The position numbers and the translations under genes are program-made. From the NCBI GenBank assembly GCA_005116895.1, contig SWDO01000002.1, positions 41,046 to 73,906 on the forward strand: a DNA stretch of 32,861 nt, given 5' to 3'. The stretch is from Nitrospira sp. GTDB lineage: Bacteria > Nitrospirota > Nitrospiria > Nitrospirales > Nitrospiraceae. Within the stretch, counting starts at the first letter, position 1. Each line of letters begins with the position of its first letter. Positions 7,271 to 15,304 of this stretch are shown in pieces. The notes under the pieces are model-generated. The model saw only the letters and a program-made list of their open reading frames with translations, ran no database searches and was not told the DNA's origin.

Positions 7271-8274
7271 ATGACCGATCGGGTCGTGACCAATCGCGCT
7301 ACGGACGAAGAGCGGGGGCAGGAGAACGTTCTTCGACCTCAGACGCTGGATGAGTACGTCGGCCAAGAGAAAATGAAGGAGTCGCTGCGAGTCTGTATCG
7401 AAGCGGCCAAGCAGCGGGGTGAGGCGCTCGACCACGCCATCTTCTACGGACCACCCGGTCTCGGGAAGACGACCATCGCACACATTATTGCGAAAGAAAT
7501 GGGCGCGGCCTTGCGGTCGACGTCAGGCTGGTCCTAGCCCATGCCGGTGACTTGGCGGCGATTCTAACCAATCTTCAGGAATATGATGTGCTCTTTATCG
7601 ATGAGATTCATCGCCTGCCTGCGTCTGTTGAAGAGGCGCTCTATCCTGCGATGGAGGACTTTCAGCTTGATCTGGTCATTGGACAGGGGCCTGCCACGAG
7701 GACCGTCAAGCTTGATCTGCCGCCCTTTACGCTCGTGGGCGCGACGACCAGGGCCGGTTCCCTGACCTCCCCACTGCGGGACCGATTCGGCTTAGTCTAT
7801 CGGCTGGAGTTCTATGGGCCGTCCGAGCTGGAGGCGATTGTGACGCGCTCAGCCGGAGTCTTAGGGGTTGGGATTGATCGGGCAGGCGCTGCGGAAATAT
7901 CACGCCGTGCCCGTGGAACACCACGAATTGTCAATCGGCTGATTAAGCGCATCAGAGACTATGCCCAAATTAAGGCAGACGGGCATATTACTGAACAGGT
8001 GGCCAAGGAGGGGTTAGCTTGGGTCGGGGTCGATGAGGCGGGTTTCGACGATATGGATCGCAAAATCCTTCTCACGATCATCGAAAAGTTCAATGGGGGA
8101 CCGGTCGGAGTGGAGTCCTTGGCTGCCGCTGTTCAGGAAGACAAGGGCACGATCGAGGATGTGTATGAGCCCTACCTGATCCAAGCCGGCTTCCTGGATC
8201 GTACCGGTCGTGGCCGGCAAGTGACTCGCTTGGCCTACGATCACTTTAAGCGTCCTTCTCAATTGCTGATGTAA
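7271..8274 (+). pseudogene. ruvB: Holliday junction helicase RuvB, interrupted by a -1 frameshift
   Basis: The two halves together make a normal RuvB of about 334 residues. The first part (7271-7537) begins MTDRVV and has Walker A GPPGLGKT, then reads ALRSTSG and runs into a TAG at 7535. The second part continues in the frame one base earlier (from 7528): [12 protein letters not shown], Walker B DEIH, sensor GATTR, Arg finger SPLRDRFG, and the C-terminal winged helix to RPSQLLM. One base is missing around 7526-7530, where the family has a Pro after Ser-Gly. I see no slippery heptamer, so programmed shifting is unlikely. Since the rest is perfectly conserved, a sequencing error or very recent mutation is likelier than long-term decay. 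Confidence 0.93.
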
Positions 8275-8322
8275 ACCTCGGGCATTCCAACGTTTCAAGC
8301 TCCTGATACCCAAGCGCTATCC

Positions 8323-8352
8323 TTGCAATAGATTCAATCGTTCCTGTAGAAT
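8323..8352 (+). promoter_or_regulatory. Candidate sigma-70 promoter of the aromatic operon
   Basis: TTGCAA (8323-8328), an 18-bp spacer and TAGAAT (8347-8352) give a good match, with transcription expected to start near 8359. The same two hexamers at the same spacing occur before trmI. The 5' leader includes a small hairpin at 8386-8401. Confidence 0.55.
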
Positions 8353-8385
8353 TCTCTACTTGTCTCTATGATCTTCTTTCCCGAC

Positions 8386-8401
8386 GGGGATGAGAATCCC
8401 C
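8386..8401 (+). other. Small GNRA-loop hairpin in the pheA leader
   Basis: GGGGAT (8386-8391) pairs with ATCCCC (8396-8401) around a GAGA loop, which fits the stable GNRA class. It lies about 33 bases before the pheA start. No T-run follows, so it is not a terminator. It may simply stabilise the leader. Confidence 0.4.
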
Positions 8402-8434
8402 TCCTGCAATTAGGTGTCCGAGGCGAGACTCAGC

Positions 8435-9511
8435 ATGCCCAAAGATATGTCTGAATATCGTAAGGAAATCGATAGGATCGATGACGAAATCATTCGACTG
8501 CTCAATGAGCGCTCGAAAAGCGTCATCGAAATCGGAAGAATCAAAAAAGAAAAGAATGCTGATGCCAACCTCCATACTGCTGGGCGGGAGGCTGAAATCA
8601 TCGAACGACTCACGAAACTCAACAGCGGCCCTTTTCCCAGCGAGGCCATCCGATCAGTCTATCGAGAAATCATGTCGGCTTCCTTGTCGCTTGAGTCTCC
8701 CCAGAAGGTCGCATATTTGGGGCCGCGAGCCACCTTTACGCACATGGCCTGCATGCAGAAATTCGGGTCGTCCGTCCAGTATGTGCCCGTCTACAGTATT
8801 AAAGAGGTCTTCAGCGAGGTTGAGCGAGGCCGAGCCAATTTCGGGGTGGTGCCGATCGAAAATACCACGGAGGGTGTCGTGAATCACACCCTCGACATGT
8901 TTATCGATTCCAACTTGCTGATCTATGGCGAGATTCTTCAGGAGGTCTCACACCATCTCCTCTCGAAATCTGGTCTTATCGAGGATGTGAAAAAAATCAA
9001 TTCTCATCCACATGCCCTTGCTCAATGCCGAAACTGGCTCGAAACCAATCTTCCGCATGTGCCAGCGGTTGAAGTGGCAAGCACGGCGCGGGCTGCCGAG
9101 CTGTGTATCGATGAGCCCGCCTCGGCAGCTATTGCATCAGAATTGGCCGGCCAGCTCTATGGGCTGAAGGTGATTAAGGCTCGTATTGAGGATAACCTCA
9201 ATAATTTCACCCGCTTTCTTGTCCTGTCGCAGAAGCCGTCGGAGCGAACAGGGAAAGATAAGACATCGTTGATGTTATCGGTGAAGGATAAAGTTGGCGC
9301 CCTCTATGATCTGCTCCGCCCGTTCGCTTCCCACGGACTTAATATGACCAAGATAGAATCCCGTCCCTCTCAGCGCAAAGCGTGGGAGTATATTTTCTTT
9401 GTGGATGTTGAGGGGCATAGGAATGAGGAGCGCGTGAGTAGGGCGATTGAAGAGGTGAAGGCTCGCTGCCTCTTTATGAAGATTTTAGGCTCCTACCCGG
9501 TTCACGACTGA
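8435..9511 (+). CDS. pheA: Bifunctional chorismate mutase / prephenate dehydratase
   Basis: 358 residues from ATG 8435, preceded by GAGGCGAG; GTG 8414 and ATG 8447 are in-frame alternatives. Residues 1-85 form an AroQ chorismate mutase (YRKEIDRIDDEIIRLLNER, with a later KLNSGPFP). The prephenate dehydratase domain begins at VAYLGPRATFTH and includes VPIENTTEGVVNHTLD and the catalytic TRF in NNFTRFLVLS. The C-terminal ACT domain has the GALYDLL and ESRPS motifs that bind phenylalanine in the family, so feedback inhibition is expected. It converts chorismate to prephenate and then phenylpyruvate, and it heads the aromatic operon. Confidence 0.95.
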   Translation: MPKDMSEYRKEIDRIDDEIIRLLNERSKSVIEIGRIKKEKNADANLHTAGREAEIIERLTKLNSGPFPSEAIRSVYREIMSASLSLESPQKVAYLGPRATFTHMACMQKFGSSVQYVPVYSIKEVFSEVERGRANFGVVPIENTTEGVVNHTLDMFIDSNLLIYGEILQEVSHHLLSKSGLIEDVKKINSHPHALAQCRNWLETNLPHVPAVEVASTARAAELCIDEPASAAIASELAGQLYGLKVIKARIEDNLNNFTRFLVLSQKPSERTGKDKTSLMLSVKDKVGALYDLLRPFASHGLNMTKIESRPSQRKAWEYIFFVDVEGHRNEERVSRAIEEVKARCLFMKILGSYPVHD

Positions 9512-9513
9512 CC

Positions 9514-10599
9514 ATGGCACTGCACGTCCATCCCGATATCCAATCTCTGAACCCGTATGTTCCTGGTAAACCAATCGATGAGCTTCAGCGTGAGCTTGGG
9601 CTCACCCGCGTGATCAAACTCGCTTCCAACGAGAATCCGCTCGGCCCTTCACCAAAGGCCTTGGCCGCGTTGACCGGTGCGCAGGATATGCTGCATCGAT
9701 ATCCGGACGGTGGGGCCTATCAGCTTCGGCAGGCCCTTGCTGATCGTTGGAAAGTGGGACGTGAGCAAGTCATTTTGGGCAATGGGTCGGACGAGATCCT
9801 CGGGTTGTTGGCGAGGACGTTTTTGACGCCTGGCGATGAAGCCATCATGGCCGATCACACGTTCGTGATCTATAAGATGGAGGTCACCGCTGTCCATGGC
9901 AAGCCGGTAGTCGTGCCTCTTGCCAATTGGACTCATGACCTTGAGTCGATGGTACGGGCCGTGACGCCTCGGACTCGATTGCTCTTTCTCTGCAATCCCA
10001 ACAATCCCACCGGGACAATGGTCTCGGCGGACGCGGTCGATCGCCTCATGGCCAACGTGCCTCAGGATGTCATCGTGGTATTCGACGAAGCCTATTTCGA
10101 GTATGTCCGCAATCCGCAATTCCCCGATGCGCTGGCGTATGTGAAGCAGGGGCGGAACGCGATTGTCTTGCGGACCTTCTCCAAGATCTATGGCCTGGCG
10201 GGGCTACGAATTGGATACGGCATCAGCACAACCGAGGTGATCGACTTTCTGAACAGGATTCGGCCTCCATTCAATGCCAACAGTCTGGCCCAGAAGGCCG
10301 CGCTGGCTGCCTTGGGCGATGACGAGCATGTGGCCAAGAGCCGGGCCGTCAACGAGGCGGGGATGGCGCAGATGGAACAAGGGCTGCGCGCGCTCGGGAT
10401 AACTTCGATCCCAAGTGACGCCAACTTTCTCTACTTTGATGCGAAACAGGATGGGCGACGGGTGTTCGACGCACTGCTGCAAAAGGGGATTATTGTGCGG
10501 CATATCGAAGGAGCGATGATTCGCGTCACCATCGGTCAACCGGACGAAAATGTTGCCTTCCTCCAGGCTCTCAAGAACGTCTTGGATGGAGGCAGGTAA
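9514..10599 (+). CDS. hisC: Histidinol-phosphate / aromatic aminotransferase
   Basis: 361 residues, starting two bases after pheA. This is a class I/II PLP aminotransferase of the HisC type. It shows LASNENPLGPSP near the N terminus, NPNNPTGT, DEAYFEY, and FSKIYGLAGLRIGYG with the Schiff-base lysine at residue 224. HisC makes histidinol phosphate, but many homologues also transaminate phenylpyruvate and 4-hydroxyphenylpyruvate. Position between pheA and aroF/tyrA suggests that it supplies this step of Phe and Tyr synthesis (inference). If another hisC lies in a his operon elsewhere, that case becomes stronger. Confidence 0.92.
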   Translation: MALHVHPDIQSLNPYVPGKPIDELQRELGLTRVIKLASNENPLGPSPKALAALTGAQDMLHRYPDGGAYQLRQALADRWKVGREQVILGNGSDEILGLLARTFLTPGDEAIMADHTFVIYKMEVTAVHGKPVVVPLANWTHDLESMVRAVTPRTRLLFLCNPNNPTGTMVSADAVDRLMANVPQDVIVVFDEAYFEYVRNPQFPDALAYVKQGRNAIVLRTFSKIYGLAGLRIGYGISTTEVIDFLNRIRPPFNANSLAQKAALAALGDDEHVAKSRAVNEAGMAQMEQGLRALGITSIPSDANFLYFDAKQDGRRVFDALLQKGIIVRHIEGAMIRVTIGQPDENVAFLQALKNVLDGGR

Positions 10600-10618
10600 G
10601 ATATAGAGTGAGGGAATT

Positions 10619-11632
10619 ATGATCATCGTGTTGAAACCAGAAGCTTCCGAAAGTGAAGTTGACCACATCATTGATCGATTGCGGGATTTGGGCTTAAAAT
10701 CGCAAATCTCTACGGGCCAGGAACGCACCATTATCGGTGTCATTGGTGATGACCGAATCCTGCACAATCAGCCCTTGACGGCGCTCCCTGGGGTAGAAAG
10801 TGTTCTGCCGATCTTGGCACCTTGGAAACTGGTCAGCCGTGAGTTTAAGAAGGAAGCGACGATCATCGATGTCGGTGGTGTCAAAATCGGCGCCAAAAAA
10901 CTTGTCATCATGGCGGGACCCTGCGCGGTCGAGCGACTGGAGCTCACGGTGGGGATTGCACATGAAGTGAAGGCTTCTGGGGCTGCGATTCTTCGTGGTG
11001 GAGCCTATAAGCCCAGAACGTCACCCTATTCCTTTCAAGGGTTGGGTCGTGAGGGGTTGGACTACCTGGTCGAAGCAAGAAAGCAAACGGGGTTACCGGT
11101 CGTCAGTGAGATTCTTGACACCAGGGACATCGAGCTCTTTCTTGAGAAGGCGGACATCATCCAGATCGGCGCGCGAAACATGCAGAACTTTGAGCTCCTC
11201 AAGGAGGTCGGCGCATACGACAAGCCGGTACTCTTAAAACGGGGCCTGTCGGCGACAATCAAGGAGTTTCTTCTGTCGGCCGAGTACATCATGTCCCGCG
11301 GTAACCAGAATGTGTTGTTGTGCGAGCGGGGCATCCGCACATTCGAAACGCAATATCGCAATACACTGGACCTCGCGGCTATTCCAACATTGAAAGAGCT
11401 CTCGCATCTCCCCGTCATCGTTGATCCCAGCCATGCCACAGGCAAGTGGGATCTTGTGGCTCCGATGTCAAAAGCGGCGGTCGCCGCCGGTGCCGATGGC
11501 CTGCTCATCGAAGTTCACTCAAACCCAGAGTGTGCGCTCTGTGACGGTGAAGAGTCCATCAAGCCCTCGAAGTTCAAGGCTCTGATGGCCGATCTCAGGA
11601 ATATCGCCAAAGCTGTGGGCAGAGAGCTGTAA
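10619..11632 (+). CDS. aroF: 3-deoxy-7-phosphoheptulonate (DAHP) synthase, type I-beta
   Basis: 337 residues; ATG 10619 follows GAGTGAGGGA. An N-terminal ferredoxin-like regulatory domain (about 1-70; IIVLKPEASESEVDHI) precedes the TIM barrel. The barrel shows AGPCAVE, LRGGAYKPRTSPYSFQG, the GARNMQN segment, LLKRG and VDPSHATG, all typical of the I-beta class with PEP and metal ligands in place. It condenses PEP with erythrose 4-phosphate, the first step of the shikimate pathway. The N-terminal domain is the site of allosteric control by Phe or Tyr in relatives. It is co-transcribed with tyrA, which starts seven bases after its stop. Confidence 0.95.
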   Translation: MIIVLKPEASESEVDHIIDRLRDLGLKSQISTGQERTIIGVIGDDRILHNQPLTALPGVESVLPILAPWKLVSREFKKEATIIDVGGVKIGAKKLVIMAGPCAVERLELTVGIAHEVKASGAAILRGGAYKPRTSPYSFQGLGREGLDYLVEARKQTGLPVVSEILDTRDIELFLEKADIIQIGARNMQNFELLKEVGAYDKPVLLKRGLSATIKEFLLSAEYIMSRGNQNVLLCERGIRTFETQYRNTLDLAAIPTLKELSHLPVIVDPSHATGKWDLVAPMSKAAVAAGADGLLIEVHSNPECALCDGEESIKPSKFKALMADLRNIAKAVGREL

Positions 11633-11639
11633 CGCCAGT

Positions 11640-12533
11640 ATGGCCGTTCATTTCAAGCAGGTTGCCATTATCGGTGTGGGGCTGATCGGTGGATCACTCG
11701 GGATGATCCTCCGGCGGAAGGCGTTGGCTGATCACGTCGTCGGCATTGGCCGTCGTGTCGAGAATCTCAAGACAGCGGTCGCTTTGGGTGCGATCGATCG
11801 ATACGTGGCCGATCCTCAAGAGGGTGTGCGTGGAGCGGATTTGGTGGTCCTTGCGACGCCGGTTGATACCTATGAGCGACATCTTCATGAATGGGCGCAT
11901 TGTCTTGCTCCTGGTGCGATCGTCAGTGATGTGGGCAGTGTAAAAGGCACCTTGGTCGAACAATCAGAAACGGCGATGCCGGCAGGCGTGCATTTTGTGG
12001 GAGCCCATCCCATCGCGGGAAAAGAAAAGACGGGAGTCGCGGCTGGGTCCGATCAATTGTTCAAGGGGGCACGCTGTATTCTGACGCCGACAACGCGAAC
12101 AGATTCGGCGGCACTTGACCGGGTGAGGCAACTGTGGGAAGAAGCCGGTTCGATTGTCTTAACGATGGATCCGCATCTGCACGACCAAATTCTGGGAGCG
12201 GTCAGTCATCTGCCCCATGTGGCCGCCTTTGCCTTGATGAACGCCCTAGCCGAGCTTCGCGATCAGCAGGTCCCCTCATTGGATCTTGCCGGCCATTCCG
12301 GAGGAGGCTTACGGGATACGACCAGGATCGCTGCGAGTTCTCCGGAAATGTGGCGAGACATTTTCTTGTGGAATCGAGATAACGTGGTGTCCTATATCGA
12401 CAGATATGTACGGGCCCTTGAAGAAGTGAAGCAACTGATTAGCGCTGGGGATGCTGCCGGAATCGAGAAGTTGCTTGAGCGAGCCAAGGGCGAGCGTGAC
12501 AAGTTGACGAGTTCCTCTCTGAGCCACGCATGA
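11640..12533 (+). CDS. tyrA: Prephenate dehydrogenase
   Basis: 297 residues. The NAD(P)-binding fold begins VAIIGVGLIGGSLG (residues 8-21). DLVVLATPVD, SDVGSVKG and the family marker HFVGAHPIAGKEKTG follow, where the His takes part in catalysis. The helical dimerisation domain is conserved around HLPHVAAFAL and DTTRIAASSPEMW. There is no C-terminal ACT domain, so direct Tyr inhibition may be absent or act at the active site. It oxidises prephenate (or arogenate) toward tyrosine. The stop overlaps the aroA start (ATGA). Confidence 0.95.
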   Translation: MAVHFKQVAIIGVGLIGGSLGMILRRKALADHVVGIGRRVENLKTAVALGAIDRYVADPQEGVRGADLVVLATPVDTYERHLHEWAHCLAPGAIVSDVGSVKGTLVEQSETAMPAGVHFVGAHPIAGKEKTGVAAGSDQLFKGARCILTPTTRTDSAALDRVRQLWEEAGSIVLTMDPHLHDQILGAVSHLPHVAAFALMNALAELRDQQVPSLDLAGHSGGGLRDTTRIAASSPEMWRDIFLWNRDNVVSYIDRYVRALEEVKQLISAGDAAGIEKLLERAKGERDKLTSSSLSHA

Positions 12534-13855
12534 CATCATTGACGATCACCTCTGGCCGGCCATTCCGAGGAACGACCAACGTTCCTGGCGACAAGTCGCT
12601 CACCCATCGGGCGATCATCCTCACCGCACTGGCGGAAGGGACGAGCACGATTGCGGGTTACTGCCAGGGAGAGGATTGTCTGAACACGATGCGGGCCTTT
12701 CAGGGATTGGGGATTCCTATTACTCAGACTCCAACTGAATTAACTGTCTGCGGGAAGGGGTTTTGGGGGCTCTCTGAACCAACTGGTCCGATCGATTGCG
12801 GCAATTCGGGGACTGGCATCCGTCTGCTCACGGGCCTCCTGGCCGGACAAGATTTTTTCTCGATCCTTACGGGCGATGAATCGATCAGACGGCGTCCTAT
12901 GGGTCGAGTCGTCAAGCCGCTGCGTGAGATGGGGGCAGTTATTGGAGGCCGTAAAGGAGGAGAGCTGGCTCCCTTAGCAATTACGGGGGCAGGCCTTCAC
13001 GCCATTGAGTACTCCTCCCCCGTGGCTAGCGCGCAGATTAAGTCGTCGCTCCTGCTCGCCGGTCTTTTCGCTCAAGGGCAGACTCGGTATAAAGAACCCC
13101 GTCTGTCACGAGACCATACGGAGCGGATGTTTCAGTTCTTTGGAATCCCTCTTGCGAAATAAGACGACGGTGCTTTGGTCTTGCACGGGCGGCTATCGTT
13201 CGGATGGCGAGGCGTTCATGTAACCATTCCCGGTGATTTCTCGGCAGCCGCATTTTTCATCGTCGGAGCGACGATTGTAAGAGGATCTGATATCACTATC
13301 TACAATGTCGGCATGAATCCGACCAGAACTGGCCTCCTTGAGATCATGAAAAAGATGGGAGCCGATATTCAGGTTCTGGGTCTGCGAGAAGCGGCGGGCG
13401 AACCGGTCGCGGATCTCCGCGTGAAGTCATCCGCTCTGAAAGGTGTGACGATCGGCCATGACCTCATCCCACACACGATTGATGAGTTTCCCGTGCTATG
13501 CGTCGCTGCCGCTGTGGCGGAAGGGGATACGGTGATTTCCGGAGCAGAGGAACTGCGGGTCAAAGAAAGCGATCGGATTGCGACCATGAGCCGCGAGTTG
13601 CAGGCCATGGGAGCGCTCATCGAAGAACGGCCTGACGGGATGGTCATCCGTGGATTGGGCCAAGGAGGAGAGAACGGCAGGCTGAACGCGGCGGACAAGG
13701 CCCAAAGCCATGGAGACCATCGTGTGGCCATGTCTCTCGCCATCGGTGGGCTGACGGCGGAGCAGAGTATGACGATTGCTGATACGAGCTGCGTGGATAC
13801 GTCATTTCCCAATTTTGAAAAGACGCTCACCGATCTGTTGACCCAACCTGGGTGA
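12530..13855 (+). pseudogene. aroA: 5-enolpyruvylshikimate-3-phosphate synthase (AroA) with an in-frame TAA
   Basis: Both parts read in one frame and together give about 441 codons, the normal AroA length. The first part has PGDKSLTHRAIIL, DCGNSGTGIRLL and SAQIKSSLLLAGL, then FGIPLAK and a TAA at 13160-13162. Immediately after, the frame resumes with DDGALVLHG and reaches VTIPGDFSAAAFF, DEFPVLCVAAA, LRVKESDR and DHRVAMSLA. A single substitution (for example GAA to TAA) explains it. The later TTG at 13175 would make a fragment lacking half the active site. AroA links shikimate 3-phosphate to PEP. Either the base is wrong or the gene is broken in this strain; an intact second copy cannot be excluded. 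Confidence 0.94.
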
Positions 13856-13899
13856 GAGTGGTGGGACAGACGATACGGTTCGAGCAGTGAGGGGACTGA

Positions 13900-14559
13900 G
13901 TGATTATCGCGATTGATGGACCGGCGGGGGTGGGCAAGAGTACAGTAGCCAAATTATTGGCGGCTCGTCTTGGCTACCTCTATCTTGATACAGGGGCACT
14001 GTACCGAGCCCTCGCATGGAAAACCTTGCAGTCGAGGATCCGTCCAACTGATCAGGCGCAGGTGACGACACTTCTTCCGGCCACCTCGATTCACATGCAG
14101 TTTCAACATGGCCTGGTGCAGGTCTTGGTCGATGGTCTGGACGTGACAGGAGACCTTCGTACGCCCGACGTCACGACGGCAGCTTCTATTGTGTCCGCTA
14201 TCCCCGCCGTCCGCGAATGGCTATTACCGATCCAGCGTCAGATCGGCCAGCGTGGATCGGTGGTTGCAGAAGGACGCGACATCGGCACAAAGGTGTTTCC
14301 CTCTGCACCGTTCAAGTTTTTCTTAGAGGCAGATGCGACGGTACGAGTTGCGCGACGACACCGTGAACTGGTCGCCGTGGGCCGTGGGGAGACGGTTGAA
14401 ACAACGTCCCAAGATCTGTCGGACCGAGACCAGCGCGATCGGACCCGTTCGATTGATCCATTGGTTCCGGCGGATGACGCACGATTCATCGATACCTCTA
14501 CCCTGAGCCCTGATCAAGTCGTGGAGCAGATGGTCGCGGCTATGTCGACCGGGTCGTGA
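13900..14559 (+). CDS. cmk: Cytidylate kinase
   Basis: 219 residues from GTG 13900, preceded by GAGGGG. P-loop GPAGVGKST at residues 6-14, then YLDTGALYRAL, which binds CMP. VVAEGRDIGTKVFP and FFLEADATVRVARR are conserved, and DQRDRTRSIDPL forms the lid region. It phosphorylates CMP and dCMP. cmk commonly sits between aroA and rpsA in bacteria, as here. The stop overlaps the next gene by four bases (GTGA). Confidence 0.95.
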   Translation: MIIAIDGPAGVGKSTVAKLLAARLGYLYLDTGALYRALAWKTLQSRIRPTDQAQVTTLLPATSIHMQFQHGLVQVLVDGLDVTGDLRTPDVTTAASIVSAIPAVREWLLPIQRQIGQRGSVVAEGRDIGTKVFPSAPFKFFLEADATVRVARRHRELVAVGRGETVETTSQDLSDRDQRDRTRSIDPLVPADDARFIDTSTLSPDQVVEQMVAAMSTGS

Positions 14560-15248
14560 GTGGGGTTGTCTACGGATGTCTGTGGGTATTGGCGCGCGCC
14601 GTCAGCTGGATGTGCTTTCGGTATCGTGTCGAAGGTCAGGTTCCTCAGACCGGAGGGATGCTGATCGCGGCAAACCATGCTAGCTACCTCGATATTCCGC
14701 TGCTGGGCTGTGGAATGCGTCGGAGGGCCTGGTACTTGGGACGGAACGACTTGTTTCCGATCCCGGTGTTGAACGGTCTGTTGCAGGCGTTGGGCTGGAT
14801 ACCGGTGAGACTTGGACGTCTCGACCGAGAGGCGTTTGGGAAGGCGATCAACCTGATTCGAGCAGGTCATGTGGTGGTTATTTTCCCGGAAGGCGGTCGC
14901 AGCCATGATGGCCACCTTCGGCCTCCGAAAGCAGGGATCGGAGTGATTGTGTCCCAGACCGGGTGCCCGGTCGTCCCAGCCTACTTGAAAGGAACCTTTG
15001 ACGTGCTGCCCATCGGGGCTCGTTGGCCTCGGTTACGTCAGGTCACGGTACGATTTGGGGAACCGATTCAGTTCGAACCGGGAAAACAAAAAGAGAGGGC
15101 AGAAGCGAAACAGTTCTATCAACAGGTCAGCCGTACGGTGATCGAGCACATTGCAGCCTTAGGTCAAGTTCTTGCTCCAAAGGGGAAGGATGACCTGGCT
15201 TCCGACACACCAAACAGGCCAACCACCGACGCTCACAACGCTGAGTGA
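14556..15248 (+). CDS. plsC: 1-acyl-sn-glycerol-3-phosphate acyltransferase (PlsC family)
   Basis: 230 residues, starting at a GTG that overlaps the cmk stop. The family motifs are present: NHASYLD (HxxxxD, about residues 40-46), RNDLFPIPVLN, then FPEGGRS for substrate binding, followed by KAGIGVI and PVVPAYLKGT. A hydrophobic N terminus (YGCLWVLARAVSWMCF) suggests membrane attachment. It adds the second acyl chain to lysophosphatidate in phospholipid synthesis. Position between cmk and rpsA is known in several phyla, where ispH is the other common occupant. Confidence 0.92.
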   Translation: MSGVVYGCLWVLARAVSWMCFRYRVEGQVPQTGGMLIAANHASYLDIPLLGCGMRRRAWYLGRNDLFPIPVLNGLLQALGWIPVRLGRLDREAFGKAINLIRAGHVVVIFPEGGRSHDGHLRPPKAGIGVIVSQTGCPVVPAYLKGTFDVLPIGARWPRLRQVTVRFGEPIQFEPGKQKERAEAKQFYQQVSRTVIEHIAALGQVLAPKGKDDLASDTPNRPTTDAHNAE

Positions 15249-15304
15249 GCCCGGTGACTTCACCATCAGCACCCGACAACAGTCGGAAGAGGTAGGACGT
15301 TCAT

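Noticed and set aside
13175..13855. Separate gene from TTG 13175 encoding half of AroA.
   Set aside because: It would lack the N-terminal half of the active site. The sequence before it continues the same frame and homology through the TAA, so it is one gene with a stop.
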